Part shown: piece after piece, positions 1-6,107 of the stretch
How positions within the stretch are numbered: the first letter of the stretch is position 1
How the letters are laid out: each line of letters opens with the position of its first letter
NCBI GenBank assembly: GCA_002331625.1
Contig: DCZN01000132.1
Coordinates: 15,255-21,931 of the forward strand
Direction of reading: 5' to 3'
Source: Nitrospira sp. UBA2083
Lineage (GTDB): Bacteria; Nitrospirota; Nitrospiria; Nitrospirales; Nitrospiraceae
DNA: 6,677 bases
The notes under the pieces: model-generated
Told to the model about the DNA's origin: nothing
The model's database searches: none
The model's input: the letters and a program-made list of their open reading frames with translations, nothing else
Position numbers and translations under genes: made by a program

Positions 1-734
1 CCCGGCGAAATCGTTAGACCTCGTAAGTTGCTAATGTTCGAGGGCCCGCGACTTACGGAAACCACATAAGACTTCGTGTTTCCATTCTGAGCCGTGATCG
101 CCACCGTAATGGTCGTGATTTGGCCGCCACCACCGAGATTGATAGTGCGTGCCTGACCCGAACTGGCCGGTTCTCCATTTACAGTCATCGTTGCAGCGGG
201 ATCCGAGAGAGTGGGGGTGATATTAATGCTGCCAATATTATTGGAAACGTTTACCGCATACCTCAACACATCTGCTTCGAATTCGGGATCTAGGCTTCCT
301 CGCGAAACCGCCAAGCTATTCAACGAATTGTTTCCGTTTAAGTTCGCTCTCGTGACACGGACGGTGTAGGACCTCGACGTGCCTCCTGTGCCTGTGTCAG
401 TGACGACGATATTAATGGTCTGCTCCGCCCCTGGTGAGCTGAGACTAACAGTTTGACTTGAGATCTGTTGGTTGTCGATGCGTATGGTGTCCCCAGCTAC
501 TTGAGGGGTTGCGGTGATGGTCGTACTCGATACACCGATAGAGAGCTGAACCGTGTAGCTAGTTGTTGCTGGGTTAAACGGTGGTTCCAGTGTTCCCTCT
601 GTGACCGACAGGTTCCCGAGCACCGCCGGTTCGGTCGTTGATGCGGTGTCTCCGCATCCATAGATACCCAGTCCGAGTGCGATGAGCACCGTTGCAGCCA
701 GAGATCGACTTGCACTGATGAGAGGGTGTTTCAT
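1..734 (-). CDS. Secreted lipoprotein with tandem cadherin-like beta-sandwich repeats (partial, 3' end outside window)
   Basis: An open frame runs from an ATG at 734 to the window edge, giving 244 complete codons and no stop. Residues 1-27 form a lipoprotein signal: a basic start (MKHP), a hydrophobic stretch (about 13-24) and a lipobox ending IYGC with Cys27. Gly at +2 does not suggest inner-membrane retention. After a short Ser/Thr-rich linker come repeats of the kind seen in the bacterial cadherin-like beta-sandwich family (PF12733 type): a leucine-rich opening, a G-[ST]-L-[ED]-P turn, a Y-[TA]-V strand, and a closing S-Y-x-V-x-V-[ST]-R strand. Aligned opening leucines are L39, L138 and L237, so the period is exactly 99 residues; the third repeat is cut by the window edge. 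The likely role is a surface or periplasmic adhesive or structural protein, but no ligand can be inferred. The ribosome site is weak (AAAGTGAG, 9 nt before ATG). Family recognition is by eye. Confidence 0.85.
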   Translation of the reverse strand, partial: MKHPLISASRSLAATVLIALGLGIYGCGDTASTTEPAVLGNLSVTEGTLEPPFNPATTSYTVQLSIGVSSTTITATPQVAGDTIRIDNQQISSQTVSLSSPGAEQTINIVVTDTGTGGTSRSYTVRVTRANLNGNNSLNSLAVSRGSLDPEFEADVLRYAVNVSNNIGSINITPTLSDPAATMTVNGEPASSGQARTINLGGGGQITTITVAITAQNGNTKSYVVSVSRGPSNISNLRGLTISP

Positions 735-842
735 GTGAAACCGCTCACTTTCTGTTGATGGAGGGTTTGCAAGATGGGGTGGTCACCTATCGTGAACCCA
801 ACCAGTTAGAACGAGATACGACGAGACGGCTCGAACCTATTG

Positions 843-853
843 ATAAGTCTTAT
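843..853. repeat. 11-bp palindrome in the lipoprotein gene leader
   Basis: The sequence ATAAG-T-CTTAT is a perfect inverted repeat around one central base. It lies about 22-32 nt downstream of the start site implied by the promoter at 882-910, a position where a repressor could act. It is short and AT-rich, so chance is a real alternative. Confidence 0.3.
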
Positions 854-881
854 ATGGACGTTTAGCTGAGTAGAGATGGAA

Positions 882-910
882 CCTATAACCGAATTGTACT
901 GCTTGGTCAA
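882..910 (-). promoter_or_regulatory. Predicted sigma70-type promoter of the lipoprotein gene
   Basis: On the minus strand TTGACC (905-910; 5 of 6 consensus bases) is followed after exactly 17 nt by TATAGG (882-887; 4 of 6). Transcription would start near 875 and leave a leader of about 140 nt before the ATG at 734. It lies between the end of the upstream minus-strand operon (961) and this gene, so it would give the lipoprotein gene its own transcript. It was assigned by eye from consensus match. Confidence 0.5.
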
Positions 911-929
911 GTACCTGACGTAAGTACTT
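909..929. repeat. Inverted repeat AAGTAC/GTACTT overlapping the -35 region
   Basis: Arms AAGTAC (909-914) and GTACTT (924-929) flank a 9-nt spacer. Read on the minus strand, GTACTT also occurs twice as a direct repeat 13 nt apart, and the second copy runs into the TTGACC -35 box. This could be an operator for the lipoprotein promoter. As a terminator for the operon ending at 961 it is poor: the stem is only 6 bp, has just two G-C pairs, and no T-tract follows. Confidence 0.3.
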
Positions 930-960
930 AAATAGGACACCGAAATGAATTCAGGGAATA

Positions 961-2343
961 TCAGTGCCCTGTGGGTACTCCACCTTGCGCCTTGGCAAGG
1001 AGCTCGGCTTTCGTAGGAATTTGTGTGAGGAGGTCTGGGCGTACTTGGAACACGCCGGAAAGACGCTGGCCGGTGGCATAGAGGAGATTGTTTGCCTGGC
1101 TCCCGAGGGTCAGTTTCCCCGTCGTCGTGCCGTCTTTGCTGATGGCCGTGAATTCTGCGGCAGGGGATAAGAGACCATAGGGAGCCAGCGGAGCGGATTG
1201 TTTCATGACACGTTCTTCAGCCGGCAGATTGGCGACTCGACTGACGAAGAGGTCTGCTGCTTCCTGGCTGAGTTTTTCCGTGGGCTGGTCCTCCAAGATC
1301 CACTCGCCGTGTTGGTTGATCAAGACATAGTGCTGCTCTCGGGTTTTGACCGTCAGCATGGCCACGTCTGTGTAGTCGAGACCGAAGAGTCGCTTGTCTT
1401 GAAGATTGAAGAGTTCTTTTGTGAGATCTTTAATCAGCGCCGGATTGACACGATAGAGCGGTCCATCCGCCGAGGTCTCGGCAATGGCTTCGCCTTTTTG
1501 CGGGTCCGGTTGATAGAGCCGTACCGTTTGATCGCCGGCAGCGGTATGCAGGGTGACCTTCAGTTTTGGTGTCGTCAGGGTCTTGGCGATGGCGTCTCGT
1601 TCAGGACCAGGGTCGATAATGCCGAGCACCTTCAGATCTTCCAAACGAAACATGAGTGATCGGACTTCGTTCTGGTCCGCTTCGGCTTCGATCGGATAGC
1701 GGATCTTCCATGACGGTCGGGGTTTATCCTTCGCCACGTTATAGATCACGATTTCGGTGGTCGGATATGTCAGGCGAACCCGTTCGACATCATTCTGAAC
1801 GAAGCGCAACAGCTCCTTTCGGCGAAACGTCATCAAGGACTTGTTGATGAAATCTTTCGGCGCCAGGCTGGTCAGGAGAATTCGGCGGTCCGACCCCCGC
1901 AGGACATAGAGGGTAATGGACATGGGGCCGCTGTCACCGATGGAAATGGTTTCTTGTTGCGTCCCGGCTGTAATGGTGACGGTCGTGACCGGATGTTCGA
2001 GGCCGAAGGGCGTCAGCGCAGTGGCCTTGTCTTCCACGGTTCGGGCGACTGTTCCCGTCACGAGTGCGCGAATCAGTGTCTGGACCTCGAGGCTATCGGC
2101 CTCTGTCTGCAGGGGAGCTACGATAGCCCATTTCTTGGGTTCCACCGATTTCAATTCGATGGGGCCTTGCGCGGTGGTGATTGAAAGTCCGGTGATCGCG
2201 CTTTCCGGGAAAGACAGGAGGTGCTTCTGTTCGCTCTCTTGTTGCTCCTCTCGTTGTTTAGCAGGAAATTCCACGAGATAGAGATAGCCGCCCAGCCCAG
2301 CGAGCACCACCAGCATCAGGAGTGTCGAGAGATAGCGTGACAT
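961..2343 (-). CDS. DUF4340 domain-containing membrane-anchored protein (ABC transporter-associated)
   Basis: The product is a 460-residue protein with an N-terminal membrane anchor (about residues 7-24) followed by a charged, Gln/Glu-rich linker (28-40) and a large soluble part that should face the periplasm. The soluble part resembles DUF4340 (PF14238), which is commonly encoded next to GldG-type ABC systems; its molecular role is unknown. Three similar units can be seen, at about 48-175, 180-315 and 322-445. Each has a W-[AK]-I or W-I-L strand followed by a helix (LEVQTLIRAL, NEVRSLMFRL, EAADLFVSRV). The first two end in related motifs (MTFRRKELLRF, FNLQDKRLFGL), and FGL or YGL occurs in units 1 and 3. 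It is the last gene of the operon. The ATG lies 3 nt after the TAG of the GldG-like gene with no clear Shine-Dalgarno, so translation is probably coupled. No convincing terminator follows the TGA at 961-963. Confidence 0.88.
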   Translation of the reverse strand: MSRYLSTLLMLVVLAGLGGYLYLVEFPAKQREEQQESEQKHLLSFPESAITGLSITTAQGPIELKSVEPKKWAIVAPLQTEADSLEVQTLIRALVTGTVARTVEDKATALTPFGLEHPVTTVTITAGTQQETISIGDSGPMSITLYVLRGSDRRILLTSLAPKDFINKSLMTFRRKELLRFVQNDVERVRLTYPTTEIVIYNVAKDKPRPSWKIRYPIEAEADQNEVRSLMFRLEDLKVLGIIDPGPERDAIAKTLTTPKLKVTLHTAAGDQTVRLYQPDPQKGEAIAETSADGPLYRVNPALIKDLTKELFNLQDKRLFGLDYTDVAMLTVKTREQHYVLINQHGEWILEDQPTEKLSQEAADLFVSRVANLPAEERVMKQSAPLAPYGLLSPAAEFTAISKDGTTTGKLTLGSQANNLLYATGQRLSGVFQVRPDLLTQIPTKAELLAKAQGGVPTGH

Positions 2344-2346
2344 AGG

Positions 2347-3870
2347 CTAGAGGCGTCGGCGTTTTCTCCACACGATGATGCCGGTCAGGAAGGTCATGAG
2401 TGGCAGAAAGACGACCTGAATGTAAATCAGCGCGCGTTCCTGTGTGGGGTTGGGTGTGAAGGGATGCAATGCCGGCTCTTTTGGTGCGATGGAGAGCAGG
2501 TCTCGCTCCTCGGCCAGCCAACCGGCTGTGTGGAGGAAAAAGTCGCTGTTGCCTGGGAAATTAAAAAACGCGTTGGAGACGAAGGTCGAGTTGCCGATCA
2601 CCACGATGGCCGGGTGAGGCTTGCCCTCCTCCGGGGCCTTCTTGGGCGACAGTGCGGCGGCCATGGGTAGCGGTCCCTTCACGTCTTCTTTTTCGCTGAG
2701 ACTCACGACGCGGCCCTGCATGTTCGTTTCCGCCCAGCTGTTCGGCGACGTCCTGGCCAGTGGCACGAAGTCCCAGTCTTTGCCGGCCTGTTCGTCGAAC
2801 GTGACATGACGGGAGAGCGGCAAAAGGACGGCGGAAGTGAGGTCCTGCGTAATCTCGTGTTCGGTAAAGGTGCGCACTAGGAGTGCGGTGAGATCTCCTT
2901 GCGCCAACCGATCTTGGAGATCCACCAGGACACCGGGGCCCAGGCCTACTCCCCAGCGGGCCAGCAAGGTCTCGAGGCCGGTCTGTGTATCGGGATCGGC
3001 CAACACTAAGAGATGGCCGCCCTTTTCGACATAGGTGTGAATGCGATCCTGCTCTTCCTTGATGACGGCGCGGCGCGGGCCGGCGATGACTAAGACGGAC
3101 GTATTATCCGGCACGGCGGATTCCTTGAGCAGCGAGACTGTCCCGACGTCGTATCCTTGGCGAATTAACGCCTCTTTCGAGATGGAGAGACCATTGCGGT
3201 CTTTGTCCTCGACGCTCAACTCACTATGACCCTCCAGAAAGACGATACGCTTTTTGGCGTCCTTGGAGATGCGAATCAACGCGCCGGTCAGTTCCACTTC
3301 TGACGGGGACGTCACGCGAATGGTTTGTCCGTTGCTCTCGAAGATGGCGGTGTCGGTCCGAAAGATGCCGTAGGTTTGGGCCATCTTCGGTTGTTTCTCC
3401 GGATCAATGAACTCCACGCTCAGTTTGGTCGATGCTTGCCGATAACTCTCCAGGCGCTCTTTAAAGGCTTGATACCCAGGATCCTTTTCCCGCGTGAACA
3501 CGGTGATCTTCACGTCACGTGGGAGAGTTCGGAGAATTCGATAGGTTTGCGGGGCAAGGGTGAAGTTCTGATTCTCGGAGAGATCCCACCGGACCGAATG
3601 CCGGGATGCAAGAAAGTTGACGATGACAATGATCGCGGAAAAGAGCAGGACCATCAGAACACTATTGAGGCCCATTTGGGTCGAACGCCGGCTGGAAAAT
3701 GCCTTGACGGTCTCGAAATGCAGGACGAAGAACGCCACCAGGCAGGCCAACGCCAGACCTTCCGAGAGGGTCACGGCCCACAACCAATCCGGTCTGAGGC
3801 TATAGGCAACCATGCCGCCGAGCCCGAGCAGAATTCCAAGAACGCCGAGAGGAAGGGATTTCAGATTCAT
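2347..3870 (-). CDS. GldG-type ABC transporter auxiliary protein
   Basis: The product is 507 residues and resembles the ABC_transp_aux/GldG family (PF09822 type). Predicted membrane segments are about 7-25, 29-52 and 68-88 near the N-terminus and 481-500 at the C-terminus, followed by a basic tail (RKRRRL). Basic residues at 53-65 and in the tail put the 89-480 domain in the periplasm. Family hallmarks are R-W-D-L-S (94-98) and the adjoining F-T-L-A-P-Q-T strand, the FLEGH segment (211-215), a VLVLADPD-like strand (about 287-294), and GNSTFVSN (426-433) followed by the NSDFFL region before WLAEE. It probably works as an accessory arm of the adjacent ATPase-permease pair; related GldG is needed for Flavobacterium gliding. 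I chose the ATG at 3870, which overlaps the permease TGA as ATGA; a TTG at 3876 would add two residues. Its TAG is 3 nt from the next start. Confidence 0.9.
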   Translation of the reverse strand: MNLKSLPLGVLGILLGLGGMVAYSLRPDWLWAVTLSEGLALACLVAFFVLHFETVKAFSSRRSTQMGLNSVLMVLLFSAIIVIVNFLASRHSVRWDLSENQNFTLAPQTYRILRTLPRDVKITVFTREKDPGYQAFKERLESYRQASTKLSVEFIDPEKQPKMAQTYGIFRTDTAIFESNGQTIRVTSPSEVELTGALIRISKDAKKRIVFLEGHSELSVEDKDRNGLSISKEALIRQGYDVGTVSLLKESAVPDNTSVLVIAGPRRAVIKEEQDRIHTYVEKGGHLLVLADPDTQTGLETLLARWGVGLGPGVLVDLQDRLAQGDLTALLVRTFTEHEITQDLTSAVLLPLSRHVTFDEQAGKDWDFVPLARTSPNSWAETNMQGRVVSLSEKEDVKGPLPMAAALSPKKAPEEGKPHPAIVVIGNSTFVSNAFFNFPGNSDFFLHTAGWLAEERDLLSIAPKEPALHPFTPNPTQERALIYIQVVFLPLMTFLTGIIVWRKRRRL

Positions 3871-4637
3871 TTCCAACGTGTCGATTCCACGACTCGATGT
3901 GTGAGGAACAGCATGAGCACGAGCCCGCTCCCGAAGTAGACGAGGTCGCTCGTGTCGATCAGTCCCCTGACGAGACGCTCATAGTGTTCCATATATGAAA
4001 AGTAGGAGATGACCCGCCCTGCCGTCGTATCGCCGAAGAGGCTGCCCAAGCCGGAGATGAGCCAGATGGTCAGAAGCATGCCGAAGCTGACAAAGGCGGC
4101 GACAATTTGGTTTTCCGTGAGTGCCGATGCGAATACGCCGACGGACAGAAAGAGGGCTCCCAGCAACACCATACCTAAATAGCCGGTCCAGATGGGATTC
4201 CAGTCGAAATCGCTGAAGAGCATCAGCACCGTCGGCACCAATACGGTGAGCCCCACGAGACCGAGGTAGATCGCAAACACGCTGACGAATTTGCCGACCA
4301 CGATGTCATTGATCCTGATCGGGGAGGTCATCAAGAACTCAAACGTCCGCAGCTTGCGCTCTTCGGCGAATAATCGCATGGTCAGGATGGGCAGAATAAT
4401 CACGAGCACGATGCGCATGCTGGCGAAGAGGTTCCGGAAGACGAGATCATTCAAATTGATTTGGGCCGCTCCTCCTTGCATTTGCATCAATTGGATGGCT
4501 TGCGCGCCGGCGAACCCAACGTAGAGGTACGAGAGCAGCCCGAAGATCAAGAGAAACACCGCGCCGACCACGTAGACGATAGGAGAGACGAAGTAGACGC
4601 GCAGTTCTTTGGCAATGACGGCTTGCACGGGGGTCAT
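3867..4637 (-). CDS. ABC-2 family permease, GldF type
   Basis: The product is a 256-residue integral membrane protein with about six predicted segments, near residues 21-40, 68-90, 112-140, 150-172, 177-200 and 230-247. Between segments 2 and 3 it carries the conserved ABC-2 coupling region, with the motif M-R-L-F-A-E-E-R-K (87-95) followed by T-F-E-F-L-M-T-S-P. This is typical of GldF- and NosY-like permeases and is where the permease contacts its ATPase. The loop after segment 1 (about 42-66) is Gln/Met/Gly-rich. As a half-size permease it should pair with the ATPase encoded just upstream, probably as a dimer. The ATG is 7 nt after the ATPase stop codon and is served by a purine-rich site overlapping that stop; its TGA overlaps the next start as ATGA. 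Translocated substrate is unknown. Confidence 0.92.
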   Translation of the reverse strand: MTPVQAVIAKELRVYFVSPIVYVVGAVFLLIFGLLSYLYVGFAGAQAIQLMQMQGGAAQINLNDLVFRNLFASMRIVLVIILPILTMRLFAEERKLRTFEFLMTSPIRINDIVVGKFVSVFAIYLGLVGLTVLVPTVLMLFSDFDWNPIWTGYLGMVLLGALFLSVGVFASALTENQIVAAFVSFGMLLTIWLISGLGSLFGDTTAGRVISYFSYMEHYERLVRGLIDTSDLVYFGSGLVLMLFLTHRVVESTRWK

Positions 4638-4640
4638 ATG

Positions 4641-4646
4641 TCCTCT
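4641..4646 (-). promoter_or_regulatory. Ribosome binding site overlapping the ATPase stop codon
   Basis: On the minus strand AGAGGA begins inside the TAG stop of the ATPase gene and ends 3 nt before the permease ATG at 4637. Spacing is tight, but it is the clearest Shine-Dalgarno in the operon. It supports the chosen permease start and coupled translation of the two core transporter subunits. Confidence 0.6.
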
Positions 4647-5631
4647 ACGTGTCTGTGTGTTCAGCTGAGGCCATGCTCACAGTAGCCTCCGTCGTCTCTG
4701 TGGAATGGTCTTCGTGGCGTGTGAGCTGGAGGAAGACGTCTTCCAGTGTCATGGACAGGGTGCGGAGTTCGAGCAATCCCCATTGGTTTAAGACGGCTAC
4801 GCGGGCGATCTCGTCGCGCAGATCACGGCCCAGCTCGCACTCGATGAGGAAGGTTCCCCCTCCCTGTCCAGGAAACACATGGAGCACGCCGGAGATCGCC
4901 CGAAGCTTCGCCTCACAGTCCGCAGGGCATGTCTTCAGCGTGATCGAGATCTTTTCGGAGTGACGCAATCGTGCCGACAGCTGCTCCGGGGTATCTTCCG
5001 CGACGATCCGGCCCTTATTGATGATGACCACGCGTTGGCAGACGGCGGTCGCCTCCGGGAGGATATGGGTACTAAGAATGACAGAATGCGAACCGGCGAG
5101 GCTCTTGATGAGTTCACGGATTTCAATGATCTGTTTCGGATCGAGCCCCACCGTCGGTTCATCGAGAATCAAGACCGGAGGATCATGCAGCAGCGCTTGT
5201 GCCAATCCGACACGCTGTCGATAGCCACGAGAAAGGTTCCCAATGAGTCGGTGTCGCACCGTACCCAATTCAAGCCGTCCAATAGATTGGTCAAGCGCCG
5301 ACGAGAGTTTCGGTCCTGTGAGTCCACGGAGTTGTCCAACGAAGGTGAGATATTCTGTGACGGTCAGCTCCTGGTAGACCGGCGGCGTTTCCGGCAGATA
5401 GCCGATCTGCCGTTTTACCTCCAAGGGCTGATCAGTACAGTCAAATCCCGCCACCCGTGCCGTGCCTTCTGTCGCCGGCATAAAGCAGGTCAGAATGCGC
5501 ATGGTCGTCGTCTTCCCCGCACCGTTCGGGCCAAGAAACGCCAACACCTCTCCCTTGGCCACCGAGAAGGTGACGCGATCAATGGCCGTATGATGCCCGT
5601 ACCGTTTGGTGATGTTGTGAACGTCAATCAC
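4645..5631 (-). CDS. ABC transporter ATP-binding protein, GldA type
   Basis: The product is a 328-residue cytoplasmic ATPase that should power the adjacent ABC-2 permease. Motifs in order are Walker A GPNGAGKT (34-41), a Q-loop region GYLPE with Glu81 where most ABC ATPases have Gln, a signature LSRGYRQRV (133-141) replacing classic LSGGQ, Walker B VLILDEPT (153-160), a D-loop GLDP (162-165) and an H-loop STH (187-189). The GYLPE plus LS[KR]GYRQR combination is typical of the GldA/NatA-like branch, so these are not signs of inactivity. Residues about 225-303 form the C-terminal accessory domain, ending TLEDVFLQLT. The last 25 residues are an acidic, Ser/Thr-rich tail without recognisable family similarity. 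The start is GTG at 5631: the protein begins directly with the family's first strand (IDVHNITKRYG), and there is no in-frame start in the roughly 30 nt upstream. No clear Shine-Dalgarno precedes it. It is the first gene of the operon. Confidence 0.93.
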   Translation of the reverse strand: MIDVHNITKRYGHHTAIDRVTFSVAKGEVLAFLGPNGAGKTTTMRILTCFMPATEGTARVAGFDCTDQPLEVKRQIGYLPETPPVYQELTVTEYLTFVGQLRGLTGPKLSSALDQSIGRLELGTVRHRLIGNLSRGYRQRVGLAQALLHDPPVLILDEPTVGLDPKQIIEIRELIKSLAGSHSVILSTHILPEATAVCQRVVIINKGRIVAEDTPEQLSARLRHSEKISITLKTCPADCEAKLRAISGVLHVFPGQGGGTFLIECELGRDLRDEIARVAVLNQWGLLELRTLSMTLEDVFLQLTRHEDHSTETTEATVSMASAEHTDT

Positions 5632-5666
5632 GGATGTGATATCGGTGCGAACGACTGTGGAGAATG

Positions 5667-5680
5667 GAGCGGTACCGCTC
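5667..5680. promoter_or_regulatory. Perfect 14-bp palindrome in the operon leader (possible operator or RNA hairpin)
   Basis: GAGCGGTACCGCTC is a perfect inverted repeat centred 26-39 nt downstream of the operon's -10 box and 36 nt before the GTG start. In DNA it could bind a dimeric repressor. In RNA it could fold as a 5-bp GC-rich stem with a GUAC loop. No regulator gene is adjacent, so the partner is unknown. Confidence 0.45.
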
Positions 5681-5702
5681 TCGAAACGACTTTCGTTGCT
5701 GG

Positions 5703-5731
5703 ATCTTACTCACTCCGTTCGAGGCAGTCAA
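5703..5731 (-). promoter_or_regulatory. Predicted sigma70-type promoter of the four-gene ABC operon
   Basis: On the minus strand TTGACT (5726-5731; 5 of 6) is followed after exactly 17 nt by TAAGAT (5703-5708; 4 of 6). The start site would be near 5696, with a leader of about 65 nt that contains the 14-bp palindrome. All four downstream genes are within 7 nt of each other or overlap, so this single promoter could serve the whole operon. Confidence 0.55.
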
Positions 5732-5915
5732 TATGGTAACGGGATTGATGCAGTTAGGAGGAGATTCTCCATTTATTTTGATGGTTGAAAACGACGGCTC
5801 AAACGGAGTTCTTCATCGCTCAGTCAGGGCGGTTCGATGGAAAACTGGACCTCAGTGAAGGAACGTATAGATCGGTAGCTTTCTCATCCCATCCGTACCC
5901 TCACGACCTCAGGTG

Positions 5916-5944
5916 TTGAACTTATACCTCGCCTCAGCTATATA
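5916..5944 (+). promoter_or_regulatory. Predicted sigma70-type promoter of rlpA
   Basis: TTGAAC (5916-5921; 4 of 6) is followed after exactly 17 nt by TATATA (5939-5944; 4 of 6). Transcription would begin near 5951, giving a long leader of about 157 nt. A 9-bp palindrome ACCT-C-AGGT (5906-5914) abuts the -35 box. The match is moderate and was judged by eye. Confidence 0.42.
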
Positions 5945-5974
5945 GAGCATCTCTAAGGACGCCCATTTGAGAAC

Positions 5975-6034
5975 ATGAAACGGGGAACTCCATACGGAGG
6001 TGGGGGAAACGGGTACTCCCGTCGGTATTGTTGA
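5975..6034 (+). CDS. Possible 19-residue leader peptide upstream of rlpA (uncertain)
   Basis: An ATG at 5975 opens a frame closed by TGA at 6032-6034. It encodes MKRGTPYGGGGNGYSRRYC, a basic, Gly-rich peptide with a C-terminal Cys. An in-frame TAA at 5954-5956 shows it is not the tail of a longer frame. It lies wholly inside the predicted rlpA leader, downstream of the proposed start site. Support is thin: only a weak GAGA-like purine stretch precedes the ATG, and the Gly codons coincide with a G-rich tract that also forms hairpins, so the sequence may be structured RNA rather than coding. I do not recognise the peptide. Confidence 0.2.
   Translation: MKRGTPYGGGGNGYSRRYC
5988..6022 (+). repeat. 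Two tandem small hairpins in the rlpA leader
   Basis: CTCC-ATAC-GGAG (5988-5999) and ACGGG-TACT-CCCGT (6009-6022) are adjacent stem-loops, each with a 4-nt loop, joined by a G/A-rich linker. Neither is followed by a T-tract, so they do not look like an intrinsic terminator. They lie about 70 nt before the rlpA ribosome site and could be a regulatory or stabilising leader element. The stems are short and their pairing is unproven. Confidence 0.35.
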
Positions 6035-6091
6035 AGTGCCAGTCCTTTCATACCCTGAGTCGACCGGCGATCTCATGAGTCACAAATCTGA

Positions 6092-6097
6092 GGGAGG
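6092..6097 (+). promoter_or_regulatory. Shine-Dalgarno of rlpA, which fixes its start
   Basis: GGGAGG ends 10 nt before the ATG at 6108. An in-frame ATG at 6075 would add 11 residues but has no purine-rich site before it and would lengthen the polar region ahead of the lipoprotein signal. The 6108 start is therefore preferred. Confidence 0.65.
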
Positions 6098-6107
6098 CGA
6101 TTCCAGC

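Larger units (their letters stand above)
5632..6107. other. Divergent intergenic region between the ABC operon and rlpA
   Basis: This 476-nt stretch separates two oppositely transcribed genes. From left to right it holds the operon leader with a 14-bp palindrome (5667-5680), the operon promoter (5703-5731), a roughly 180-nt stretch (5732-5915) in which I see only short palindromes such as GGAGA-T-TCTCC (5760-5770) and ACCT-C-AGGT (5906-5914), the rlpA promoter (5916-5944), and a 157-nt rlpA leader with two hairpins and a possible micro-ORF. I see no tRNA, known riboswitch or mobile-element remnant. Confidence 0.7.

Noticed and set aside
497..715. A complete 72-codon minus-strand open frame inside the lipoprotein gene
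   Set aside because: It is out of frame with the longer edge-truncated lipoprotein frame, which has a signal peptide, lipobox and repeats; this short one is Arg/Ser-rich with no features.
1198..1659. A 153-codon plus-strand open frame opposite the DUF4340 gene
   Set aside because: It is a shadow of the minus-strand gene with no ribosome site or family resemblance.
3871..3876. TTG start for the GldG-like protein
   Set aside because: It is possible, but the ATG at 3870 forms a standard ATGA overlap with the permease stop and has a more usual start codon.
3325..3939. A 204-codon plus-strand open frame opposite the GldG-like gene
   Set aside because: It lies opposite strongly supported coding sequence, and its translation is charged and low in recognisable structure.
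4879..5739. A 286-codon plus-strand open frame opposite the ATPase gene
   Set aside because: It is antisense to a gene with complete ABC ATPase motifs, its translation shows no domain or hydrophobic pattern, and it also covers the operon promoter.
5757..5780. GGAG/CTCC stem followed by an AT-rich run, as an intrinsic terminator
   Set aside because: The stem is only 4 bp, the tract is ATTTATTTTG rather than a T-run, and no plus-strand gene ends upstream of it.
5664..5858. A 64-codon plus-strand open frame in the divergent intergenic region
   Set aside because: It overlaps the operon promoter and palindrome, its only purine-rich site is 1 nt from the ATG, and its translation matches nothing I know.
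5820..5900. T-loop-like GGTTCGATGG as part of a tRNA
   Set aside because: No acceptor stem, anticodon stem or D-arm could be found around it.
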